From positions 1-64,000 of the forward strand of contig LT642151.1 in assembly GCA_900128585.1 (NCBI GenBank): 64,000 nucleotides of DNA, in the 5' to 3' direction. Origin of the DNA: Stramenopiles sp. TOSAG23-3 (lineage: Eukaryota > Sar). The position numbers were made by a program, and so were the translations under genes. Each line of letters opens with the position of its first letter. The stretch's first letter is position 1. Under the pieces are notes generated by a model. That model did no database searches, was not told the origin of the DNA, and saw nothing but the letters and a program-made list of their open reading frames with translations. This document shows, in pieces, positions 54,277 to 62,931 of this stretch.

Positions 54277-57200
54277 TTATTCAATCATCGGCATGTACGG
54301 CTGGGCATACAATGCAGCGTCCGCTTCGTCTTTCAGCCCTTTCAACCACTCCTTTCGCTCAAAATGATCCTGTATAATGCCCTCATCGTCGCTTTCTGTG
54401 CCTGGAAGCGCTTCCACACCAAGCCCTGAAACTGCTTCCCCCGCCGCCAATGCCTCTTCTCGGATGCAATGGTTGTACACTTTTTCGTACGTGACTTGAT
54501 CTTTCTGCACCTTATTCACCAATTTTCCGACGAGTTCTGCACTTTTCTGTGGGTGAAGCAAGTCATGAAGGCCAGGAGAAGACAACTTAACCGCAGACTG
54601 GTACATGTTTTCGCTTTGTATGGATTTCAATGCCGATGCATCGATGTGCCCACGGCCATCTCTGTCGAAAACCTGAACAAAAAGGCGCACCGACCGTGCA
54701 ATGAGATTTGGAAGCTCAATGTGTGCACACTCGCGGACGCCCTCCCACGGGCTTTCAATAGTTTCGATCCCTTTTCGAGTACGCTTCAACTTGCATGCAT
54801 CGTACAGCGTAAACATAGCGGCGAACAAACGTTTTTGCAAAGCATTCGCAAGCGATTCAAAGCGATTGATAAGGTTTCTGATTCCAAGCGCTATGTTATC
54901 TTTATGCACAGCATCTTTTTTTCGTAAGACGACGACCTTTTCGAAATCGACCAACAAGCAGCGGATATTAGGCTTAAAATCGTCTGCATCATATGCTATT
55001 AACAAGCTCGACCCAAAAAAGTCCATGTTGTTATGTTTTGATTGTAGTGATTCAAGCCGCGTCTTTAACGTTGAAACGATTTCTCTCAGCAGATCTATGC
55101 GAACGATTGTTTTGCTGGAACCTAGCGTCAGGAAATGCTCAAAAGAGCAGTCAGTCTCGTCGTCTGCGCCAATATCAACAAACTGCTCAAAGTCAGGGTT
55201 CCACATGCGCATGCCTACCAGTTCGTATGCATCACCCAGTCCTAATTTTTTTCCTTGCTTGTCAGAGCCTATCTTTACGTCCATTATACAAGGGCTCGAG
55301 AAACCTTTTGAAATATTTTCTATACTAACGTACTTGACAGCGTGATGATAGCAAATGCCACCAAATCTTGGAATAATCCTTCTAATAGCAGTGTTTGTTG
55401 CCGCCATGTGCTCGTAAAACGCTTCCTCCACCTCGGTTGTGTGCTTGCCGATGAATCGATCGGTCTTGTTCGGCCAAACAAAGCGCACACTCCCGTCCAC
55501 CGTCTTTTCCTTACCCCCAATGCGATCAATGTACTCCCGGCTGACGTTATCATTTCGCGATACCTTCCCGCTTCCTTGCTTCTGTCTAACCAGGTACTTT
55601 TCGTTCAAGCCGCATAAAAATACTCGAAGTTCGTCCTGGCTGATTTCGTCCATGGAAGCGGTGCACTTTACGGGCAATATGGTCAAAGTTGACCAGTACC
55701 ATTCGGGCTCCAGAAGAACCCTAGCCGTTGCACAGAGTTCAAGCTTTTCCTTAACAATGGGATCGGTTACGTAATGGATTATGTTCACCTTCTTTGTGGG
55801 CGCATACTTGTGCAAATCCAACTTTTCAACACGCATGATGGTGTACAAATTGTTCAGTGCCTGATTCAAATCGTACTCTGGGCTTGCTCTTGGGTATTGT
55901 TTCACGTCCGTTCGAAGCTTGACGTGCCCCCATCCCGCGCACAGACCGGCACAATAAATGACCATTTCGTCGTAGGTAATTTTGATTTCTATCGCATCTA
56001 GTGCTTCCTCCAGCGTTTGGCCCTCTGGCAGTACGTAGGAATGTGACGCGAGTTTCTTTGATTCCAAGGCCAGCAGAGTCTGCTTCAAACAAAGGAAAAG
56101 ATCACGGTCCTGCTCCCGCAGCTGAAGAATAGGCGTTAAGGTTGCAATTTCAGACAAAGCATAAGGCTCGTCCAGCTTGTCAATTATTGATTGCAAGGGT
56201 ACAGGCGCATCTTTTGAAAACCCAGAAATATCATAAAATGCGTCCAAAGTAGCAGAAATTTCTTTCAGCATTTTCATCGCTTCCTTCACGTTCAAAACTA
56301 CTGAATTCTGGGCTGCCACGACACCGCTGCAAAACCCACGAACTTCTTCGAACGTGACAAAGCCATCGTTGTCGGTATCGATAGCCATTAACGTTGCCCA
56401 GAATGCGCGGGGTTTTAGCAGAGGTTGTAGTGGGGCGCATTTGCGAATTATGTCTCGAATATTGTCTTTGTGCAAACCATGCATCAAATCAACTTTTGTT
56501 ATTTTACGCTCTGCCCCGTGGCCCATGGCCTCGAACAATTCCATCAGTATGGACTTTAAATCGTTGTGCACGTCTTTTTGAGCTTCCCTGTTCTCTAAAT
56601 CAAAATCAGATTCTTCCAGGGCGCTCATAGCCAAATCGCTCTTGACGGCAATGTCTTTGCTCGCGTCCATTGAGTACATGCCTGTACAGAACATACGCAA
56701 CTCCTGAAAATCTACGCTTCCGTCATGGTTTGTGTCCATTGCATTAAAAGTTTCCTTGTAAGTCCGGGGGTGCAAAAGGGGTTTGAGAGGGGGGCACTCA
56801 TTTATCATTTCGCTCACGGCGGGTTTACCTAGCGACATCATGATGTCTTTTTTTGAGATTTTCCCTTGCCCATGCTTGTCAATTGTGTCGAACAACTCCT
56901 GCAGCGAATTTTCCAATTCCCGAACGTCGCTGTAAACATTTGCAAAGTGCTTCTTGCGCTCCTGGGTCCGCTTAACAGCAATCGCCCGCTCTTGACGACC
57001 GCGGGCTATGTGCTGGATTTTGGCCGCCGCGTTCTTTTGTTTTACTAGCATTTGTCGGTCTGCCTTGCCACGTTGGAGTTTTTGGATCTTCGTCGCAGCA
57101 AGGGCTCGCTGCTCTTCTTCAAGTGCTTCCGTGTCGTCCTGATCAGTTTCCATAATGTCGTTGATGTGGCTCAAAACATCGTCGTCTCCAGGTTTAATTT

Positions 57201-60200
57201 CCGAGGCATCTGTAATTGAAACTTGCACACGGCGAAGCGATTTTTCTCTTCGCTTTTCAAGTAGCAGTTCCCGCCTCGTCATTTGACTAACGGGCTTGTT
57301 GCGCTTTGCAACCTTTTCCTCCATCTCAAGCCGGTCGCTGTCCTTGAGCGCTTTCAAAGCTTGTTGGTGGGCCATTTCGGCCTCGATCCTCATTTCCTCC
57401 TCTCGCTCCTTCAGTTTTGCCACCTTTGCTTCCTCAATACGCCGCTCCTCTTCTAAAGCCTTGTCCCGAGCTTCCTGTATCTGCCGTTCTTCCTCTTCTT
57501 TTTCGGCCAATAACTTTTCTGCAGCCATTTTTGCATCGTGCTCCTCTTTCCTACGATTTTCTTCAAATTCACGCTGCGCGCGAGCCTCGTCATCAGCGAC
57601 TTCTTTGGCTTCCTTAACCTTTAACTGAGCCCGTCGCTTCGCAATTTCCGCTTCCTGTGCTTCAAGCTTTGCAGCGTGTGCTTCTTCATCCGCTAGTTTT
57701 TCCATGGCGCGTGCTTCCTCCTCTTCTTTGTGGTACAGGTCCAGCGCATTCTCTGCGTCTCTCTCCGCCTTCTCCGCGTTCTTCAACGACTCGTGAGCAC
57801 GCTGCCTCGACAACCGGGCTTCCCGCTCCTCTTTCTCTAAAATTGCTCGCGCGTACTCACTAGTGTCACCGCGCCTTTCCATGTCCTCCCGGGCACGGGT
57901 GGCCTCTTCTTCCTCCGCAGCGGCTTCTTTGAGCGCCACCTCAGCTTCCCGGCGTGCTATTCCTGCAAACCGAGCTTTTTCTTGGGCTATCTTTTTTGCC
58001 CTGTCGGCTTCGATTCTCTCCTTAAGGGCAAGGGCGGCATCTTTTTCTGCAAGGGCAATGGCAGCCTCAGCTTCCTTCTGTTCTTTCAGGGCCTCCGCGG
58101 TGGCTTCATCTAGTTCATCGTTGCCTTCTCCGAACGATCCAGTGGGGGCCGCCATTCCTATAGACGCCCATTTTTCACGAAAGTGTTCGTCCGATGCCGT
58201 AACGGCTTCTAGGACCCAGTCGCAGAGGGGGGCAAATGCGCAGTATTTTTCATCTTCCACCAATGTCTCGGGAGAAAAACGAGGGTGGTGGGTCACACGC
58301 TGCAACCGATGAAGGGTTTCCTCGGTGACGCTGGTAGCGTTAAACTTTCGTAAGCGATCACGAAATTCGGGCTCATTCACAATACGTTGCGCCACCAACC
58401 ACGTAGGGTTTTCTCCGACAAGCATGCACACCGACCCCAATATTCGCATTATCAACGGCGGGGGCTTTGGCCCATCCGCCGTGCACAGGGCAGCGATGGC
58501 CCGCTCGTCGAGTTGATCGAACGTCGCGCTTTTCACGGGAACCGCCCGGCCAGGGACGCCAATATCTGAGCTTGGAGTCTTTACCATTGCCCGAAGTCGC
58601 CTTGCCTGCTCCGCTTGCTGCCGTTGCTTTGCTCTCATCAGCCATGGCTGAGGCCCGGTGGACTTTTCGGGAGACGGGACGGGAATGGACGGCGTGCTGA
58701 TTTCTTTCTGAGGGGCCTTCGGCGATTTTTTCTTGAGAATTTGTACTGCCCCTGGCTTGTCCAATTCCAATTTTAACGTTTTGTCCAGGGACGGGACCGG
58801 TGATAACTTCTGTTTTAACGGCGACTTGCCGGTCTTCTTCTTCTTCTTTGCTGAACCGGCCTGCAACTTCTTCGCGTGTCGTCCCTTTTGCTTTTCCCTC
58901 TCTATCCTCTCTTTCTCGATGACCGCAAGCTCTTGGTATTTGATGTACCCTGATGAGCGGTGGTCAAGCTCTTGAAGCAGCACGTTTCGCTCGTTTTCGG
59001 ACCCTGAGAACCCTACTGCCACGAGCGCGTCAGAAAAGTCGTCCCTACTGACAACACCGCGCTTTTCACCGTCCCGTTTCATGCACTCGGCCAGCAGTCC
59101 CGTGATTTTGGAGTCTACAATTTTGCCCAGCTCTTTGAACCCAGCCTCTGCCTCCAACGCTTCCCGGCTCTTCACCGCCCCGCTTCGGACGGCGGCGTTG
59201 ACGGCGACACGGGCACGCTGGGCGTCGAGCGTGTCGGGCTTTTCGAACCCACCCCCAGTGCGCTTGACGGAGGTGTCGTTTTTTTTCTTTTTTGGTGCTC
59301 CAACGTACGTGCCATCGTCCCCTTCGCTATTTAAATCTTGCCGGGGCCTCATCTCGTACTCGTTGCCGTTCCACGGCGGCCGCTCCCTCAAAACGTCCTT
59401 TTTCTTTTTTCTCCTTGAACGCTTCTTGCGCTGGGTGCCGTTCGAAAAAGTACTATTTTCTTTCAGCGTTGGCAACGGGCCGGACGACGGGAGGACAATA
59501 CTGCGCTCTGCCAATTCTCCCGGCGATATGGACGTGCTCGGCGGGGGGCTCCCGCCGACTTTAGGGCTGTTGCTTCCCGAGCTGCTCGTGGGCGAAAATT
59601 GGCGGCGGCTGTTGTTCGGGTTTTCAATCTCTTCTTTCCACCCCATGTTCTGCGCGACGTTTGGGGGCACCAGCCACTTCGGAACGCTTTGCTTTTCATC
59701 TTTCTTCTTTCCCCAAACTTCGTAGTGGGCATCGTCGCTTTTGATCATCTGTTGCGTGTACGGTGTCTTCATCAGCTTCTTGAGCTTTTTCGTAACCGCC
59801 CTCCTCTTCCTCCTCCTGTGCCTGCTTTCCCCAAAAGACGCAGTGGACATTCCTGCGGAGCTGGCGATACTGGATAAACTATCCGGGGCGTCTATCCCCC
59901 CCGCGCCCAGGGCGAGCAGGCTGGCCCCTTGGCGAGCCCTCGCTTTGTTCTGCAATAGGACAGCCCGCTCTTCCAAAAGTTTTGATTTTTCCGTCTCGAT
60001 GGACGACAGCAAGTGTGCCTTTCGTTCCATCTCTTTCACCAGGGCGCGGTTCTTCCTTATCTTCTCGCGCTGCCACTCATTAAACGCGTTCACGGCCGCT
60101 TGTCGCTTGGCTTCCTTCTCGGCCAAGTCCTGCTTCGACGTGTCCGGCTTCTTCCCTTTTTTTTTCTGCAGCACTTGCTTCTCCTTGTTCCATACCTTCC

Positions 60201-60507
60201 AGCGCTCTTCTGCGTCCTTCTTCCGGTTTGCCCGTTTCCGGGCCTTCGCGGCCCTCTCCTCCTCGGTCTCCGGGACGGTCGTCATGGACATTGGCAAACG
60301 GCCGGTGCTGGACCGTGATATCTTCGATTTCTTCAGCTTTGCGTTCCATGTCTTTGCCATTTCCTTTGTGACTGTATTGTTCTTGATTTTCTGTTTCAGC
60401 GATAGATCTGTCTTTATCTTTCCACGCTTTCTTCGCGGGACGAGCAGCCGCTCTGCCCACTTGTCGTTTGGCTTTAACGACTTTTCAACTAACCCGAGGT
60501 ACGCCAT
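54277..60507 (-). CDS. EF-hand / dynein-stalk-like / IQ / inositol polyphosphate kinase fusion
   Basis: 2076 residues from the first ATG at 60507, one exon. In order: a basic N-terminus with helical W-x-x-W/K segments; a degenerate EF-hand pair (about 470-530); a module at about 665-770 (K-P-P-P-L near 681, then L-V-G-E-N-P-T-W and, near 758, L-C-D-W-V) matching the pattern of the dynein heavy-chain stalk tip; Ala/Glu-rich coiled coil (about 800-1050); two IQ motifs (about 1138-1170); EF-hands with D-T-N-H-D-G-S-V-D (about 1256) and D-T-D-N-D-G-F-V-T (about 1376); then at about 1690-1890 an inositol polyphosphate kinase domain. That domain shows P-C-I-M-D-V-K-I-G near 1739, S-S-L-L-I-A-Y-D near 1832 and V-D-F-E-K near 1851, matching P-x-x-x-D-x-K-x-G, S-S-L-L and I-D-F. 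A last EF-hand (D-R-D-G-R-G-H-I-D) follows. A calcium-controlled, microtubule-linked inositol kinase is inferred. Confidence 0.8.
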   Translation of the reverse strand: MAYLGLVEKSLKPNDKWAERLLVPRRKRGKIKTDLSLKQKIKNNTVTKEMAKTWNAKLKKSKISRSSTGRLPMSMTTVPETEEERAAKARKRANRKKDAEERWKVWNKEKQVLQKKKGKKPDTSKQDLAEKEAKRQAAVNAFNEWQREKIRKNRALVKEMERKAHLLSSIETEKSKLLEERAVLLQNKARARQGASLLALGAGGIDAPDSLSSIASSAGMSTASFGESRHRRRKRRAVTKKLKKLMKTPYTQQMIKSDDAHYEVWGKKKDEKQSVPKWLVPPNVAQNMGWKEEIENPNNSRRQFSPTSSSGSNSPKVGGSPPPSTSISPGELAERSIVLPSSGPLPTLKENSTFSNGTQRKKRSRRKKKKDVLRERPPWNGNEYEMRPRQDLNSEGDDGTYVGAPKKKKNDTSVKRTGGGFEKPDTLDAQRARVAVNAAVRSGAVKSREALEAEAGFKELGKIVDSKITGLLAECMKRDGEKRGVVSRDDFSDALVAVGFSGSENERNVLLQELDHRSSGYIKYQELAVIEKERIEREKQKGRHAKKLQAGSAKKKKKTGKSPLKQKLSPVPSLDKTLKLELDKPGAVQILKKKSPKAPQKEISTPSIPVPSPEKSTGPQPWLMRAKQRQQAEQARRLRAMVKTPSSDIGVPGRAVPVKSATFDQLDERAIAALCTADGPKPPPLIMRILGSVCMLVGENPTWLVAQRIVNEPEFRDRLRKFNATSVTEETLHRLQRVTHHPRFSPETLVEDEKYCAFAPLCDWVLEAVTASDEHFREKWASIGMAAPTGSFGEGNDELDEATAEALKEQKEAEAAIALAEKDAALALKERIEADRAKKIAQEKARFAGIARREAEVALKEAAAEEEEATRAREDMERRGDTSEYARAILEKEEREARLSRQRAHESLKNAEKAERDAENALDLYHKEEEEARAMEKLADEEAHAAKLEAQEAEIAKRRAQLKVKEAKEVADDEARAQREFEENRRKEEHDAKMAAEKLLAEKEEEERQIQEARDKALEEERRIEEAKVAKLKEREEEMRIEAEMAHQQALKALKDSDRLEMEEKVAKRNKPVSQMTRRELLLEKRREKSLRRVQVSITDASEIKPGDDDVLSHINDIMETDQDDTEALEEEQRALAATKIQKLQRGKADRQMLVKQKNAAAKIQHIARGRQERAIAVKRTQERKKHFANVYSDVRELENSLQELFDTIDKHGQGKISKKDIMMSLGKPAVSEMINECPPLKPLLHPRTYKETFNAMDTNHDGSVDFQELRMFCTGMYSMDASKDIAVKSDLAMSALEESDFDLENREAQKDVHNDLKSILMELFEAMGHGAERKITKVDLMHGLHKDNIRDIIRKCAPLQPLLKPRAFWATLMAIDTDNDGFVTFEEVRGFCSGVVAAQNSVVLNVKEAMKMLKEISATLDAFYDISGFSKDAPVPLQSIIDKLDEPYALSEIATLTPILQLREQDRDLFLCLKQTLLALESKKLASHSYVLPEGQTLEEALDAIEIKITYDEMVIYCAGLCAGWGHVKLRTDVKQYPRASPEYDLNQALNNLYTIMRVEKLDLHKYAPTKKVNIIHYVTDPIVKEKLELCATARVLLEPEWYWSTLTILPVKCTASMDEISQDELRVFLCGLNEKYLVRQKQGSGKVSRNDNVSREYIDRIGGKEKTVDGSVRFVWPNKTDRFIGKHTTEVEEAFYEHMAATNTAIRRIIPRFGGICYHHAVKYVSIENISKGFSSPCIMDVKIGSDKQGKKLGLGDAYELVGMRMWNPDFEQFVDIGADDETDCSFEHFLTLGSSKTIVRIDLLREIVSTLKTRLESLQSKHNNMDFFGSSLLIAYDADDFKPNIRCLLVDFEKVVVLRKKDAVHKDNIALGIRNLINRFESLANALQKRLFAAMFTLYDACKLKRTRKGIETIESPWEGVRECAHIELPNLIARSVRLFVQVFDRDGRGHIDASALKSIQSENMYQSAVKLSSPGLHDLLHPQKSAELVGKLVNKVQKDQVTYEKVYNHCIREEALAAGEAVSGLGVEALPGTESDDEGIIQDHFERKEWLKGLKDEADAALYAQPYMPMIE

Positions 60508-61315
60508 TATTCCTGACCCGATGTACCCACTGCGTGCGACGCACAATGTCGGAGGAGATAGAATTCAAAGGCAAGAGGGAACAACAAAGACGGGATTGTT
60601 CCGGTTTGTACAAAACAATATGGTGTCTATAAAATGTGTACCTCTTTTTACTAAAATAGTCTTTGGTTGATCAATAATTCTTGTGGGGGAGCATATTTGT
60701 AGTCAATATGTTTCAGCGGATAAAATAGTTCTCGTACTTCTTCTTCTTCGCTAAAAATTATTATTATTATTATAATAAAAAAAAATAATAAAAAAAGAAA
60801 GATGATGATGATGTTGCCATGTTATGTGTAAAGCTTTATGATGAAATATTTTATAACGGTGGGATTGGATTGTTGTTGGAGGGGGAAGGAAGGAAGGGAA
60901 GGAAGGGGGTGATTTGTTTTTGTTTTGGGATTTCATTCTTCTCAGATTTCACAGGAAGAATAGTGTGTATAAATTTATGTTAATAAAATAGATAGGGTTA
61001 ATAATGTATTATAAGTATATTTTCATGTATACTATTCATTTTATAAATATGGGAATCGGGGGGGGGGGGGGTAATAATATTTTCTTTTTCTCTTCTATCG
61101 CTCTCTGTCCTTATTCACCTGTAGAATGCACATAATTAAACCGATGCTATGCAATGTATATTTGGGTATTTACATAGTATTACATAGAAATATCATGAAA
61201 TAATATCGAGATAGCAAGCGTACATTTCAAAATACCCGTCATATCATTGAATGCTATGATGACCTATTTTAAAAATGGGACCAACGGCTTTCCTTTTTTC
61301 CTTTCCTTTCCCACA

Positions 61316-61353
61316 CAAACAAAAACAAAAACAAAAACAAAAACAAAAACAAA
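61316..61353 (+). repeat. (AAAAAC)n microsatellite
   Basis: About six head-to-tail AAAAAC units in the spacer upstream of the secreted-protein gene. Confidence 0.85.
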
Positions 61354-61681
61354 TATCAATACAAGTATATTAATACTACTTATATATGTATTCTTATTAT
61401 ATATTAAAACCTATTTATTTATCTTTAAAAGAAGGAAAGATGATTTTCTCTTTCTATAAAATTAAAACTAGAAGTGGGGGGGAGGGCTGGTGTTGTTTTT
61501 GTTTGTTTGTAATAATACAGGCTTGTATTATGGTATAATATAATACGTACGTCAGAAACAGAGAATAGGTAGGAAGAGAATAATGGAAGTAAATAGGATT
61601 GAGAAATTTTTAAATGGATGAAGAAACTAATTGCAAGATTGGTCAATTAATCGATTCAGATATGTACTACGTGAACATGGT

Positions 61682-61689
61682 TATAAAGG
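61682..61689 (+). promoter_or_regulatory. Candidate TATA box
   Basis: TATAAAGG lies 108 bases before the ATG of the secreted cysteine-rich protein, in a stretch less AT-rich than the surrounding spacer. Position and sequence would suit a TATA-driven, strongly expressed gene. This is inference from sequence only. Confidence 0.35.
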
Positions 61690-61789
61690 TGAAAAGTTAT
61701 CCGTGCGTTTACGTGCCATTTGAAACGAAACCAGTCAGTAGACAAATTAAGAAAGTTTAATTGCTATAAATTACTTTAAATTGTTTAAG

Positions 61790-62128
61790 ATGAAGTTCAC
61801 TCTTTTCATTGCGTTAGTATTTGCCTTAGTTGCCGCCGCCCTCGGTGCAGACGTCCGAACGGAAGAACCAGCAGCAACTGGTGGTGCCACCGGCGGCGCC
61901 ACTGGTTTTGATGGATCGATCTTGGAACCAACCGAACGATCCAAAGAGATCGAGCGTAAACGAGGAGGTAGTACTATCAAGCCAAAGCCCACTTGCAATG
62001 GCCAATACGGAAAACCATGCACCCGCAACACCGAGTGCCCATGCACAAACTTCTGCTACTTCGCCACTGAAACCACTATTGGCCAAGGTAAATGCGAGAT
62101 GTACGACCGCAAGAAACACAGTGCCTAA
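61790..62128 (+). CDS. Small secreted cysteine-rich protein (prepropeptide-like)
   Basis: 112 residues from the ATG at 61790. Residues 1-19 are a textbook signal peptide (M-K-F-T-L-F-I-A-L-V-F-A-L-V...L-G-A). A short Gly/Ala/Thr-rich, acidic stretch follows, ending in a basic R-K-R-G-G site of the kexin/furin kind near residue 60. The remaining roughly 54 residues hold six cysteines with spacing C-x7-C-x5-C-x1-C-x3-C-x12-C, enough for three disulfides. The chain ends in a Lys/Arg/His-rich tail. This layout of signal, pro-region, basic cleavage site and disulfide-rich mature part is that of secreted peptides generally, including adhesion, defence and signalling peptides. I recognise no family and see no basis for a specific activity. 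Codon use is strikingly uniform, suggesting high expression. Confidence 0.8.
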   Translation: MKFTLFIALVFALVAAALGADVRTEEPAATGGATGGATGFDGSILEPTERSKEIERKRGGSTIKPKPTCNGQYGKPCTRNTECPCTNFCYFATETTIGQGKCEMYDRKKHSA

Positions 62129-62931
62129 TTGTGCGATGAATGTGGAATGCACAGTTACGTAGAAGCAATCAGACCGAAAAATGCTTAAGCATAGTCACAA
62201 CGGATAGGATTCAGGTTTGCTAGAATAGACACCCTTGTTTTACTTGTACACTAAATATGTTTGCAATAAGTATTTTCTTGTCACCAACAAACGCAACACA
62301 CTTTTAGATAAAAAAATCCCCCTCTACGCATACCTGGGCAACGAACCGTTTCGTGCACATGAACCACTCCGTTGTGCCACGTCAAACTCGAACCCTCCCT
62401 GGCATAGCATCACCATCGTCCTCGCCTTTTCTTTCCATCAACATTCTTTCGGAGCATTTCAATTGTTCCTTCGGTCCCAAGAGCAAGAATAGTGTAATTT
62501 TTTCTTCTCAAAAAGGGGACGATGGTCCTCCCGAAAGTGAACGTATTGTGTTTCATTACAAGTACAAATATTTATTAAATACCTATTAAAACAAACATTG
62601 TATAGAATAATTAAATAGTATTGAATTATAATAGATAAGTTTATGTTATATACAAATATTATCTATCGAAAGTATACTGCATCTGTTATAATAAGAATCT
62701 TAAATTCTGAAGAGAAGAGTGCAAGAGCTGAACCCCGTGTTCCAATTAAATGTTTTTTTTTTTCATTTGCTTTCTTAGTTGTGGTATATAAAATTCATGA
62801 ATTAATTTCCTTTTTACCGAGTGTTAAAGGAATGCGCGAACATCATTTCAACAGGTTCTTTCCTGCTAAATTGAACGAACTGGGATTTTACACTTTTCTT
62901 TCTCTGCGTTACAGATCGTGTCGTCATCATA
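62129..62931. other. Spacer before the atlastin-like gene
   Basis: Positions 62300-62540 are less AT-rich than typical spacers here, with frames on both strands, but none has protein-like composition. The rest is AT-rich. A TTCTTTCTCTGCGTTACAG stretch at 62896-62914 resembles a splice acceptor just before the atlastin ATG, so a leader intron is possible. Confidence 0.5.

Larger units (their letters stand above)
60508..61789. other. Divergent AT-rich spacer
   Basis: This lies between the divergent kinase-fusion and secreted-protein genes. It contains CTTCTTCTT (60738), GGAAGGAAGG purines (about 60880-60911), fourteen consecutive G at 61058-61071, an AAAAAC hexamer repeat at about 61316-61353, and a TATA-like element upstream of the secreted-protein gene. 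No gene or RNA is recognised. Confidence 0.6.

Noticed and set aside
62385-62425. GGTTCGAGT-like sequence on the minus strand suggesting a tRNA T-loop
   Set aside because: The flanking bases do not pair as a T-stem and no acceptor or anticodon arm could be drawn.
62235-62589. Frames in the spacer between the secreted-protein and atlastin genes
   Set aside because: Short, overlapping in several frames, no start context or domain; likely chance.
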